A stretch of 64,000 nucleotides of DNA from FEN-1191 sp036490715 (GTDB lineage: Bacteria; Pseudomonadota; Gammaproteobacteria; Steroidobacterales; Steroidobacteraceae). The translations under genes were made by a program, and so were the position numbers. Each line of letters starts with the position of its first letter. The stretch's first letter is position 1. Below, piece by piece: positions 25,572 to 34,012 of the stretch. A model generated the notes under the pieces. It saw only the letters and a list, made by a program, of their open reading frames with translations, did no database searches and was not told the origin of the DNA. The stretch is taken from positions 1 through 64,000 of the forward strand of contig DASXDL010000035.1 of assembly GCA_036490715.1 (NCBI GenBank). The letters run 5' to 3'.

Positions 25572-27467
25572 ATGAGCAAGCTGATCCTGATCTCTGCCGC
25601 CGCCCTATTGCTCGGGGCGTTGGCGCATTCCGCGCGCCCCGCCGAGCGCAGCTCGGTGCAAGCGCTGGTCGATGCGGCCGCACTGTCAGCGCGGGTCGAT
25701 CCTGAGCTCGGTCGCCGTCAGGCGGAAGCCGCCCTCGAGCAGCTGCGGCGCGAGCCGAATGCCGATCTGGAGATCCGCGCGCGGCTGTCGCTTTGCGACT
25801 ACTACTCGGAACGTGACCAGGCCCAGGCGCAGCAGCAGATCGTCGCCGCCACCGCGCTGCTGGCGCACGCCACGCGTGCCGGGCTGCGAGCCGGGGTGCT
25901 CAATTGCCAGGGCGAAGTACTGCAGACCGCCGGCCAGAACTCCCAGGCCAGCGAGATCTATCGGCAGGCGGCCGAGATTGCCACACAGACGCATGACGAT
26001 CAGATGCTCGCCGAGGTGCTGTTCTCGAGCGGCTACCTGCGCGGCCTGCGGGGCGAATTTGCGGTCGGCCTGAACGAGCTGCGCCACGCGCAGACGCTGT
26101 TCGAGCAGCAGAACATGCCGCAGCACGCGCTCGCCACGCTCGACAGCATCGCGATCATCTACAACCGCATGGGCGACTATGCCGAGGCCGCGCACCTGTA
26201 CGAGCACGCGCTCGACGCCCAGCGCAAGACCGGCATGAAGCGCGAAGAGGCAGTCACGCTGCACAACCTGGCGCGCGCCCACGAAAACCTGCAGGAGTGG
26301 GATGCGGCGCGCGACGAGTACTCCTCCTCGCTCGATCTGAGCCGCCAGCTCGACTACGTACGCGGCCAGGGCTACGCGCTGCGCGGACTGGCCACGGTAG
26401 CCGCCGCCCAAGGCGATCCGAGCGGGGCGATGAGCCTGCTGGATCGGGCCAGCGCCGCGCAGAAGCGCACGCCGGACACGCGCCTGCTGGCGCAGATCCA
26501 GCTGACGCGCGGCATCGCCCTGCACCAGCTGCATCGCCTGAAGGAGAGCAGCGCGGTGCTGCAGCAGGCGCTGGTGTTGTTCCGTCAGGCCGATTCGGTC
26601 GGCGAGATGGCGCCGACCTATGATGCGCTGGCGGCCGTGTCGGCCGAGCTCGGCGACTGGCGCGATGCGTTCCAGTACCGCACGCTGGCGATGAGCATGA
26701 CGACGCGGCTGCTGCGCGATCAGCTCGACCAGCGTTTTGCCACGCTCAAGGTCGAGTTCGACACCGCTGCCAAGGAGCGCGAGAACGAGGCGCTGACGCG
26801 CGAGAACGTAGCCAATCAGAAGACCCTGGCGCAACAAGCCAAGGCCAACACGCTGCGCACTGCGGTCATCGTGCTGGCCTCGATGCTGCTGGCGGTGCTG
26901 ATCTGGCTGGTCGTGCACCAACGTCGCAGCACTTTGCGGCTGCGGCGGCTGGCGATGACCGATGAGCTGACCACCGTACCCAATCGGCGGGCGCTGCTGG
27001 CGGTGTTGGCGCAGCAACTGCGCCGCAGCCCGAGCCCGACATCGTTGCTGATCCTGGATATCGATCATTTCAAGTCGATCAACGATCGCCACGGCCACCT
27101 GATCGGCGATGAGACGCTGCGGGTGCTGACCGCGCATCTGCGCGACGCGGTGGCCGAGCCGGCGCTGTTTGGCCGTCTTGGCGGCGAGGAATTCGCGGTG
27201 GTGCTGCCGGCCACCGGCATCGACCAGGCGCTGGTGATCGCCGAGCGGCTGCGCGAGCGGGTGATGCGCATCGATTTTTCGCGCTGGCTCGGCGAGCGGC
27301 GCATCACGGTCAGTATCGGCGTCGCAAGCTCGATCCCGAGCCGCGACACCATGAGCATGATGCTGCGCAAGGCCGACGCCGCGCTGTACGCCGCCAAAGA
27401 CGACGGCCGCAACTGCGTACGCACGCAGGCGGCCGAGCAGGATCAAAGTACGCCGCAGGTCGCCTAG
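25572..27467 (+). CDS. Exported TPR-domain diguanylate cyclase (GGDEF)
   Basis: 631 residues from the ATG at 25572, which gives a clean signal peptide MSKLILISAAALLLGALAHS; an ATG at 25542 is an alternative. Residues 30 to 390 are TPR repeats, followed by a coiled coil (ENEALTRENVANQKTLAQQ) and one membrane helix (TAVIVLASMLLAVLIWLV). The cytoplasmic GGDEF domain has LILDIDHFKSINDRHGH and the intact active site GGEEF (537-541). It should make cyclic di-GMP in response to a periplasmic signal. The usual inhibitory RxxD site is not in place before GGEEF, so feedback inhibition may be missing. Confidence 0.92.
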   Translation: MSKLILISAAALLLGALAHSARPAERSSVQALVDAAALSARVDPELGRRQAEAALEQLRREPNADLEIRARLSLCDYYSERDQAQAQQQIVAATALLAHATRAGLRAGVLNCQGEVLQTAGQNSQASEIYRQAAEIATQTHDDQMLAEVLFSSGYLRGLRGEFAVGLNELRHAQTLFEQQNMPQHALATLDSIAIIYNRMGDYAEAAHLYEHALDAQRKTGMKREEAVTLHNLARAHENLQEWDAARDEYSSSLDLSRQLDYVRGQGYALRGLATVAAAQGDPSGAMSLLDRASAAQKRTPDTRLLAQIQLTRGIALHQLHRLKESSAVLQQALVLFRQADSVGEMAPTYDALAAVSAELGDWRDAFQYRTLAMSMTTRLLRDQLDQRFATLKVEFDTAAKERENEALTRENVANQKTLAQQAKANTLRTAVIVLASMLLAVLIWLVVHQRRSTLRLRRLAMTDELTTVPNRRALLAVLAQQLRRSPSPTSLLILDIDHFKSINDRHGHLIGDETLRVLTAHLRDAVAEPALFGRLGGEEFAVVLPATGIDQALVIAERLRERVMRIDFSRWLGERRITVSIGVASSIPSRDTMSMMLRKADAALYAAKDDGRNCVRTQAAEQDQSTPQVA

Positions 27468-27482
27468 CGGCCGTCTCTGCCC

Positions 27483-28433
27483 CTACCAGGGCAGCGCGTT
27501 CAGATCGACATTGCCGCCGGTCAGGATGATACCGACGCGCGCTCCGGCCACATCGAGCTGACCGCTCTGCAGCGCCGCGTACGGTACCGCGGCCGACGCC
27601 TCAACGATGATCTTGAGCTGCTGCCACAGGGTGCGCATCGACTGCACGATCGCCGCCTCGCTGACCGTGACGATGCTATCGACGTGGCGCCGGATCAGCG
27701 CGAAGGTGCGCTCGCTCAGCGCGCCGCGCAAGCCATCGGCGATGGTGACCGGATGCTGCGGCCGGGTCAGCACGCCGGACACGAACGAACGGTGGGCATC
27801 GTCGGCGCCGAGCGGCTCGACCGCGACGATTCGCAGTCCCGGGCGCAGCGCTTTGCCGGCCACGGCCACGCCGCTGATCAGGCCGCCACCGCCAACCGGC
27901 AATAGCAGCCAGTCGAGTTCGGGCACCTGCTCGAGCAGCTCCAGTGCGATCGTACCCTGCCCCGAAATGACCGCCGGATCGTCGTACGGGTGAATGAACA
28001 CCGCACCGCTGTCGGCCACCAGCTGGCCGGCCGCGGCCTCGCGCGCCGCCAGCGTCGGGGCGCACAGCACGATCTCGCCGCCGAAGGCGCGCACGGCGTC
28101 GAGTTTGGCGCGCGAGGAATTCTCCGGCATGACGATCTGCGCGCGCACGCCGCGCAAGCGCGCCGCGCGCGCCAGCGCCGCGCCATGATTGCCGGAGGAG
28201 TGCGTGACCACGCCGGCGCGCAGCCGTTCGGGCGGCAATGCGAACACCGCGTTGGTAGCTCCGCGCGCCTTGAATGCGCCGACCTCCTGAAAGTTCTCGC
28301 ACTTGAAGTACAGCCGGGCGTGCGCCAGCGCGTTGAGCGCCTCGTTTTCCAGCACCGGCGTGCAGCGGATGTGGCTGGCGATGCGCTCGCGCGCCGCCTG
28401 GATGGTCTGCAAGGACACTTCGGGCTCGGGCAT
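27483..28433 (-). CDS. PLP-dependent threonine/serine ammonia-lyase or racemase family
   Basis: 316 residues of the fold-type II PLP family. It has the PLP lysine Lys55 in EVGAFKARGATNAV, SSGNHGAALARAA and the tetraglycine phosphate loop PVGGGGLISG. The length without an ACT domain, and motifs such as VTHSSGNHG, put it among serine racemase, threo-3-hydroxyaspartate ammonia-lyase and catabolic threonine dehydratase. These cannot be told apart by eye. It is divergent from an APC permease (34-base gap), which may import its substrate. Confidence 0.87.
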   Translation of the reverse strand: MPEPEVSLQTIQAARERIASHIRCTPVLENEALNALAHARLYFKCENFQEVGAFKARGATNAVFALPPERLRAGVVTHSSGNHGAALARAARLRGVRAQIVMPENSSRAKLDAVRAFGGEIVLCAPTLAAREAAAGQLVADSGAVFIHPYDDPAVISGQGTIALELLEQVPELDWLLLPVGGGGLISGVAVAGKALRPGLRIVAVEPLGADDAHRSFVSGVLTRPQHPVTIADGLRGALSERTFALIRRHVDSIVTVSEAAIVQSMRTLWQQLKIIVEASAAVPYAALQSGQLDVAGARVGIILTGGNVDLNALPW

Positions 28434-28467
28434 CGGCCGCCAGCATACCTCTGATAGGCTTCACCGG

Positions 28468-29793
28468 ATGCCATCCACCGAGCCGCAAGCCTCGCACGAA
28501 GCACTGCTGGTGCGCGCACTGGGCGTGCGCTCGCTCGCCACGACTATCTTCAATTACACCGTCGGCAGCGGCATCTTCGTGCTGCCGGCGCTGGCGGTGG
28601 CACGCCTGGGAGGTGCAGCTCCCCTGGCTTACCTGGTGTGCATGCTGGTGATGGGGCTGGTGCTGCTATGCCTGGCCGAGGCCGGCAGCCGCGTATCCAT
28701 CACCGGCGGTGTGTACGCCTACGTCGAGACCGCGCTCGGGCCGTTCGTCGGTTTCATCGCCGGCGTCGCGCTGCTGTTCGTCGGGGTGTTCGGCGGGGCC
28801 GCGGTCGCGGTGCTGTTCGCGCGCACCGTGATCGCCATGCTGGGGCTGACATCGCCGGCCTGGTACGTGCCGCTGATCCTGGCCGTGATTGCCCTCTTTA
28901 CCATCGTCAACGTGCGCGGCGTGCGCAACAGCGCCCGGACGATGGAATTCATCACGCTGGTCAAGATCGTGCCGCTGATCGCCTTTGCGCTGATCGGCGC
29001 CGCATTCGTACACCGCTCCAATCTGGCGTGGGGCCAGGCGCCCACGCTGACCGGCGTGCTCAGCACCTCGGGTCTGGTGATCTTCGCCTTCACCGGCATC
29101 GAATCGGCGCTCGCGCCCAGCGGCGAGGTGCGCTCGCCATGGCGCACGGTACCGCGCGCAGCGTTTCTGGCGCTGGCCGCGGCCACCGCGCTGTATCTGG
29201 CCATCCAGTGGGTGGCGCTTGGTATCTTGGGGAGCGCGCTGGGTGCCGACAAGGTAACCCCACTGGCGCGGGCCGCCGCTGAGTTCGCCGGCCTCGCCGG
29301 GCGCAACGTCATGATCGTCGCGGCCACCATCTCGATGCTGGGCTATCTGAGCGCCAATGTTCTGTCCACGCCGCGCTCGATCTTTGCCTACGCCCGCGAC
29401 GGCTTTCTGCCCGCACCGCTGTATGCCGTGCATGCGCGCTTTCGCACCCCGCACGTAGCGATCGTCGTGCACGGCGTGCTGATCGCGGCGCTGGCGCTCA
29501 GCGGCACCTATGAGCACTTGGCGATCTACTCCAATCTGAACGCCTTCGTGCTCTATATGCTGTGTGCGATCGCGGTACTGGTGCTGCGCGCACGCAATGT
29601 GCAGGCTGGCGGTCCGCCCTTTCGCATCCCGGGCGGTCCGCTGGTGCCGATCGCGACGCTGATTGCCAATGCCTGGCTGCTGTACGCGACTGCGACACGC
29701 CAGGATCTACTGGGTCTGAGTGTAATCCTCGGCATTGCGCTGCTGCTGTACGCGGTACGACAGTGGCGCGGGGTTACTCCACCACCGCGATGA
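28468..29793 (+). CDS. APC-superfamily amino acid permease
   Basis: 441 residues from the ATG at 28468, about twelve membrane helices. The unwound helix 1 motif is TIFNYTVGSGIFVLPALAV. GLVIFAFTGIESALAPSGEV and YARDGFLPAPLYAVH are further APC signatures. It likely imports an amino acid by proton symport. The longer frame upstream runs over the divergent ammonia-lyase gene and is not protein-like. Its last 20 bases overlap the convergent lipoprotein gene. Confidence 0.9.
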   Translation: MPSTEPQASHEALLVRALGVRSLATTIFNYTVGSGIFVLPALAVARLGGAAPLAYLVCMLVMGLVLLCLAEAGSRVSITGGVYAYVETALGPFVGFIAGVALLFVGVFGGAAVAVLFARTVIAMLGLTSPAWYVPLILAVIALFTIVNVRGVRNSARTMEFITLVKIVPLIAFALIGAAFVHRSNLAWGQAPTLTGVLSTSGLVIFAFTGIESALAPSGEVRSPWRTVPRAAFLALAAATALYLAIQWVALGILGSALGADKVTPLARAAAEFAGLAGRNVMIVAATISMLGYLSANVLSTPRSIFAYARDGFLPAPLYAVHARFRTPHVAIVVHGVLIAALALSGTYEHLAIYSNLNAFVLYMLCAIAVLVLRARNVQAGGPPFRIPGGPLVPIATLIANAWLLYATATRQDLLGLSVILGIALLLYAVRQWRGVTPPPR

Positions 29794-31246
29794 GAGCCTG
29801 GCCGCTCTCGTCGGCGGGAACCTGCGTCCCCAGGCCCGCCGGAGTCAGCTCACCGTACGATGGATTGGCATTGTTATCCGTTATTTGGTAACTCACGACG
29901 TCGTACCAGGGATCCGCGCCTGCGGCGTGCGTGTTTGCTACGAATACGAACTGGCTCGAAGGATCACAGATGACCCGCAATGGAATTCCAAGGGTCTCCT
30001 GATCCGCGCCGACGGACCACCAAAGATTCGAAGGCGCGCGCACCTGGAAGGCACTGACATGATCGTCCTGGGCGGTGGCGTTGAACCCATCGATCGTATA
30101 GCCCAGAGCTCCATCGGGGTTCACAGCCAAATCGCCGACCGATCCGGGGACTGTCGTGCTGACGCCAGGGTTGGTGAGCGCACCGGTGGTGGCATCGATC
30201 TGATACGGGGTCACCAGGCTCGAGTCGATATTTGGCGGACCTTGAGGCCCGGTCGGATTGTCTTGCAACAAGTACAGAAATTGTCCGCGCGGATCCATCG
30301 TCATTCCGAACACTGTCCCGGTGACCGCCAACGTCACCCCGGCCGTAAGTACACCTGTCGAGGTGTCGACATTGAAGGCGGCGAGAGACGGGCTGGTCGT
30401 GCAACCGCAGTCAATAACCGTGTAGAGATGCTTGCCGTCCGGGGTAATGGCGAATTGGCCGTTGCCGCCGTTGCCGTAGCTCGCCACCGATAGCGGCGCG
30501 CCGCTCGAGGTCAGCTCGCCGGTGGTCGGATCGATGGCGTATGTGTCGATCACCCGCGCCGTGGTGTCGGCGACATAGAGAAATCTGCCTGACGGTGCGA
30601 CCACCATCGAGGAAGGATTTGCACCCGCCGATATCGGCGAGCCCACCGGTGTCAGAGCACCGGTAGCGGCGTCGATCGAGTAGCTAAGAATCGTTCCGAA
30701 GCCAAAATTGCTGATGTATAGCGACGAACCGGACGGCGTCACTACCATCGAAGTCGGATAGACGCCGGAGAGCACTGGCGTGCCGGTGGGCAGCAGTGCG
30801 CCCGTGGCAGCAACGATGCCGTAGGTCACGATCAAATTCTCGTGCGGCGCCGTGACGGCATAGACGTACCCGAGCAGCATGCTGCACTGGATGGCGATGT
30901 TGCTGACGTTGCCAATGACCAGGGTGCCCGAGGCACTGCTCGCGACGCATAGCTCGCGCGCCAGGGTCGGCTGGGACTTGATCGTAACGGAATAGGTTTG
31001 GCCGCTCTGAAGCTGTCGCACAAAGCCGAACGAGCCGTCACTGCTGACGGCAAGATCGTCCGAGCCGTTGAGCTCGAGTACCAAGCCTGCGCCCTGCAGG
31101 CCGGTCACCGTGCCGCCGACGGCGTAGGTGGGAGCCGCGGGAATCGACGTCGAACTGGGAGCGGGCGTTGAATCCGAACCGCAGGAGGCGACGGCGCACG
31201 GAGCAATGATCGATAGCGCCCGCAGTGCGAGCTTGCGAGTTGCCAT
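29774..31246 (-). CDS. Beta-propeller lipoprotein (YncE/lactonase-like repeats)
   Basis: 490 residues from the ATG at 31246, preceded by GGAGGTG. A lipoprotein signal ends at AVASCGSDS. After a Ser/Pro/Thr-rich linker and a small domain (YAVGGTVTGLQGAGLVLEL), the body carries repeated blades of the type TPSGSSLYISNFGFGTILSY and DAATGALTPVGSP, about 50 residues apart, as in YncE or 6-phosphogluconolactonase-like propellers. It is probably anchored in the outer membrane or periplasm. No enzyme residues can be assigned, so the function is unknown. Confidence 0.8.
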   Translation of the reverse strand: MATRKLALRALSIIAPCAVASCGSDSTPAPSSTSIPAAPTYAVGGTVTGLQGAGLVLELNGSDDLAVSSDGSFGFVRQLQSGQTYSVTIKSQPTLARELCVASSASGTLVIGNVSNIAIQCSMLLGYVYAVTAPHENLIVTYGIVAATGALLPTGTPVLSGVYPTSMVVTPSGSSLYISNFGFGTILSYSIDAATGALTPVGSPISAGANPSSMVVAPSGRFLYVADTTARVIDTYAIDPTTGELTSSGAPLSVASYGNGGNGQFAITPDGKHLYTVIDCGCTTSPSLAAFNVDTSTGVLTAGVTLAVTGTVFGMTMDPRGQFLYLLQDNPTGPQGPPNIDSSLVTPYQIDATTGALTNPGVSTTVPGSVGDLAVNPDGALGYTIDGFNATAQDDHVSAFQVRAPSNLWWSVGADQETLGIPLRVICDPSSQFVFVANTHAAGADPWYDVVSYQITDNNANPSYGELTPAGLGTQVPADESGQALIAVVE

Positions 31247-31334
31247 ACGACCCACACCTCCCAGCCAGCGTCGACGGCGACCGAATAGGCAGCGTAGCGT
31301 AGGCCGGGCCGCTCACCGGGGCAATTGCCGCAAA

Positions 31335-31348
31335 TGACAGTTGACAGT
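31335..31348. repeat. Tandem heptamer downstream of the ammonia-lyase gene
   Basis: TGACAGT occurs twice head to tail, next to the palindrome GGCAATTGCC at 31320-31329. Both lie in the 110-base gap between two minus-strand genes, upstream of the propeller lipoprotein. They could be part of its control region; nothing else supports this. Confidence 0.25.
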
Positions 31349-31356
31349 TCGACCGC

Positions 31357-32571
31357 CTAGGGCGGCAACACGCTGGCCTCAAAACCGGCGGCCCGGATCG
31401 CCGCGACGATGCTCTCGGCATGCTGCGCATCGCGCGCCTCGAAGCTCAGCTCCAGCGTGGCTGACTTGGCCGGCACATTGGTCGACAGCCGCCGATGAAA
31501 CACATCGAGGATGTTGCCGCCGTGATCGCCCACCGCCTGGGTGAGGCGCGCCAGCGCGCCGGGCTGATCGAAGATCGGAATGCGCAGCGTCACGATGCGC
31601 TGCTCGCGCACCAGCTCGCGCATGAGCACCGAGGCCAGCAGCCGGGAATCGATGTTGCCGCCGCTCAGCACCAGCCCCACTTTACGACCGCGATAGCGCT
31701 CGGGCTGCGCCAGCACGGCGGCGAGGCTGGCCGCGCCAGCCCCTTCCGCCACGGTCTTCTCCACGTTGAGCAGCAGTGCCACTCCGCGCTCCAGCTCGTT
31801 CTCTCCGACCAGCACGATGTCCTGCACCAGGGCGCGGACGATCTCGCGGGTCAGCAGCCCGGCACTCTTGACCGCGATGCCCTCGGCGATGGTGTTGCCG
31901 TGGCAGCTCACCTCCTCGCCCCGCAACGCCGCCGGCATCGACGGATAGCTCTCCGCCTGTACGCCGACGATCTCGACCTGCGGCGACACCGATTTCGCCG
32001 CGACCGCCAGGCCGGAAATCAGGCCGCCGCCGCCGATCGGCACCACCAGTACCTCGAGCTCGGGCGCGGCCGCGAGCATCTCCAGGCCGACGGTGCCCTG
32101 GCCAGCGATCACCGCCGGATCGTCGAACGGATGCACCAGCGTCAAGCCGCGCGCCGCCGTGATCTCGAGGGCGTGCGCGAACGCCTCCGCCAGGGTGGTG
32201 CCGTGCAGTACCACCTCGGCGCCGTGCGAGCGCGTGTGCTCGACCTTGACGAACGGGGTGTGCCGCGGCATGACGATGGTCGCCGGGATGCCCAGGCGGT
32301 GGGCGTGATAGGCCACGGCCTGACCATGATTGCCGGCCGACATGGTGCACACCCCACGGGCGCGCTCGGCCGCGGTCAACTGCAGCAGGCGGTTTAAGGC
32401 TCCGCGCTCTTTGAAGGAGGCGGTAAACTGCAGATTCTCGAACTTGATGTAGATCTGCGCGCCGGTAAGATTAGACAGGGTGCGCGACACCAGGCAGGGG
32501 GTAGCATGCAGTTGGTCGGCGATGCGCCCCGCAGCTGCGCGTACATCGTCGATGGAAATGCAAAGGCTCAT
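31357..32571 (-). CDS. Threonine ammonia-lyase with C-terminal ACT domain
   Basis: 404 residues. The fold-type II PLP part has Lys54 in TASFKERGALNRL, SAGNHGQAVAYHA and PIGGGGLISG. From about residue 325 an ACT-like regulatory domain follows (VTLRIPIFDQPGALARL, GGNILDVFHRR). It deaminates threonine to 2-oxobutanoate. The single short ACT-like domain is as in the approximately 400-residue TdcB/IlvA-type enzymes, not the longer biosynthetic form. No ilv genes are nearby. It is the second ammonia-lyase within 5 kb. Confidence 0.92.
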   Translation of the reverse strand: MSLCISIDDVRAAAGRIADQLHATPCLVSRTLSNLTGAQIYIKFENLQFTASFKERGALNRLLQLTAAERARGVCTMSAGNHGQAVAYHAHRLGIPATIVMPRHTPFVKVEHTRSHGAEVVLHGTTLAEAFAHALEITAARGLTLVHPFDDPAVIAGQGTVGLEMLAAAPELEVLVVPIGGGGLISGLAVAAKSVSPQVEIVGVQAESYPSMPAALRGEEVSCHGNTIAEGIAVKSAGLLTREIVRALVQDIVLVGENELERGVALLLNVEKTVAEGAGAASLAAVLAQPERYRGRKVGLVLSGGNIDSRLLASVLMRELVREQRIVTLRIPIFDQPGALARLTQAVGDHGGNILDVFHRRLSTNVPAKSATLELSFEARDAQHAESIVAAIRAAGFEASVLPP

Positions 32572-32645
32572 GCGTCACTCACCCGCAATCAGAATAGCAG
32601 GACCACGGGCTTGCGCACTTTGACCAATCGGATATCTTCCCCGCC

Positions 32646-33029
32646 GTGGTGAACATCGACGTCCGCTACATCGCCCTCGGGTCCTTGTACCTGGTCCTCG
32701 GCATGATCCTGGGACTGGTCATGGGCATCCGTCAGGATTTCGAGTTCGTACCGGTGCACGCCCACCTCAACCTGGTCGGCTTCGCCGCGCATTGCCTGTT
32801 CGGCCTCGTCTACCGGGCCTGGCCGCGAATGCAGGCCGGCGCGCTGGCGCGACTGCAGTTCTGGCTGTTCGTGCCCGGTACCCCGCTGCTGCTGGCCGGC
32901 ATCGCCGTGGCGATCAAGACCAACAATCCGGTGCTGGCGGCGACCGGCTCCATCCTGGTCATCCTCGGCGCGCTGGTATTCATGCTGCTGGCCTGGTCGA
33001 ACCTGGTCCGCGGTCCGCGCAACCCTTAG
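32646..33029 (+). CDS. Small membrane protein with COX1-like HAHLNL motif
   Basis: 127 residues from a GTG, about four hydrophobic segments. The segment VPVHAHLNLVGFAAHCLFGLVYR matches in part a group of short proteins related to haem-copper oxidase subunit I, in which paired histidines sit at the start of a helix. It is far too short to be an oxidase, and its role is unknown. The start codon is uncertain because two GTG codons are adjacent. Confidence 0.65.
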   Translation: MVNIDVRYIALGSLYLVLGMILGLVMGIRQDFEFVPVHAHLNLVGFAAHCLFGLVYRAWPRMQAGALARLQFWLFVPGTPLLLAGIAVAIKTNNPVLAATGSILVILGALVFMLLAWSNLVRGPRNP

Positions 33030-33053
33030 CGAGCCGGAACGCCTTCCCGGGTC

Positions 33054-33070
33054 GTGACATCCAATGTCAC
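33054..33070. promoter_or_regulatory. Palindrome upstream of the DUF4142-cupredoxin-sigma operon
   Basis: GTGACAT, three bases, ATGTCAC is a perfect 7-base inverted repeat ending 50 bases before the DUF4142 start. It is the size and place of a repressor or activator operator. A GGAAC that could be an ECF -35 element lies at 33036, but no matching -10 is obvious. Confidence 0.4.
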
Positions 33071-33120
33071 GCGGTGGCTACACGCCAACCGGCACCGAAC
33101 TACCCTGGAAGGAGAATACC

Positions 33121-33654
33121 GTGAAAGCACTTTCCCTCGTCACGAGCGCTGCGCTCGCGCTCGCCACCGTGGCCGCCTGGGCCGACAGCGCCGGTCCGAG
33201 CGACCCCCAGATTGCCGCCATTGTGGTCACGGCCAATCAGGTCGACATCGATGCCGGCAAGCTGGCCAAGTCCAAGAGCCACTCGGCCGAGGTGAAAGCC
33301 TTCGCCCAGCGCATGATCACCGACCATAGCGGGGTCAACAAATCGGCCACCGAGCTGGTCACCAAGCTGCACGTCACCCCGGAGCCCAATGCCACCAGCA
33401 AGAGCCTGCAGCAGGGCGGTGATGACAATCTGTCGAACCTGAAAACCCTGAGTGGCGCGGCTTTCGACAAGGCCTACATCGATCACGAAGTGGCCTACCA
33501 TCAAGCGGTGCTGGATGCGATGGACAAGACCTTGATTCCGAGCGCGCAGAACGCCGAGCTCAAGGCGCTGCTGGTCAAGGTGCGTCCGGCCTTCGTGGCG
33601 CATCTGGAGCACGCCAAGAAGATCCAGGCCGCACTCGGCAGCGGCGGTGCCTGA
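33121..33654 (+). CDS. Exported DUF4142 protein
   Basis: 177 residues from a GTG preceded by the strong site GGAAGGAG. A signal peptide (LVTSAALALATVAAWA) is followed by a helical DUF4142 domain, which is ferritin-like in predicted shape. It has AKSKSHSAEVKAFAQRMITDHSG and YIDHEVAYHQAVLDAMDKT carrying several His and Glu residues that could bind metal. The family is periplasmic and of unknown function, often linked to stress or metal genes. It leads an operon with a cupredoxin (overlap eight bases) and an ECF sigma factor. Confidence 0.9.
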   Translation: MKALSLVTSAALALATVAAWADSAGPSDPQIAAIVVTANQVDIDAGKLAKSKSHSAEVKAFAQRMITDHSGVNKSATELVTKLHVTPEPNATSKSLQQGGDDNLSNLKTLSGAAFDKAYIDHEVAYHQAVLDAMDKTLIPSAQNAELKALLVKVRPAFVAHLEHAKKIQAALGSGGA

Positions 33655-34012
33655 GCAGCCTATATCCGCGGGTCGACGGCGGTCGTTGACGGCCGCCGTC
33701 GCACTGGGGGCGACGGTGCTGCTCGGCGCAGCGGCGGTTGCGGGCGATGCGCCCGCGGCCGTCACGGTGCACACCGTGACCATCGAGGGCATGCAGTACC
33801 AACCGCAGACGCTCACGGTACGGCGCGGCGATCGCATCCGCTGGATCAACAAGGATCTGTTTCCGCACACGGTCACCGCGACTGGCGGCGGCTTTGATTC
33901 GCCCGAGATCGCGCCCGAGGGCAGCTGGACGCTCACCGCCCGCAAGGCGGGCGAGTTTGCCTATGGCTGCCGTCTGCACCCGACCATGAAAGCCACGCTG
34001 ACGGTGCATTGA
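33647..34012 (+). CDS. Small exported cupredoxin
   Basis: 121 residues from a GTG that overlaps the DUF4142 gene. After a twin-Arg-containing signal (RRRSLTAAVALGATVLLGAAA) comes a plastocyanin-like domain with the complete type 1 copper set: His74 in FPHTVTA, then Cys108, His111 and Met114 in GCRLHPTM. It should bind one copper in the periplasm and carry electrons or store copper. The signal could be Sec or Tat; the motif RRRSLTA is not ideal for Tat. Confidence 0.9.
   Translation: MPEQPISAGRRRSLTAAVALGATVLLGAAAVAGDAPAAVTVHTVTIEGMQYQPQTLTVRRGDRIRWINKDLFPHTVTATGGGFDSPEIAPEGSWTLTARKAGEFAYGCRLHPTMKATLTVH

Noticed and set aside
25686..27446. 586-codon minus-strand frame opposite the TPR-GGDEF gene
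   Set aside because: The composition is shadow-like and there is no motif, while the plus-strand protein has clear TPR and GGDEF domains.
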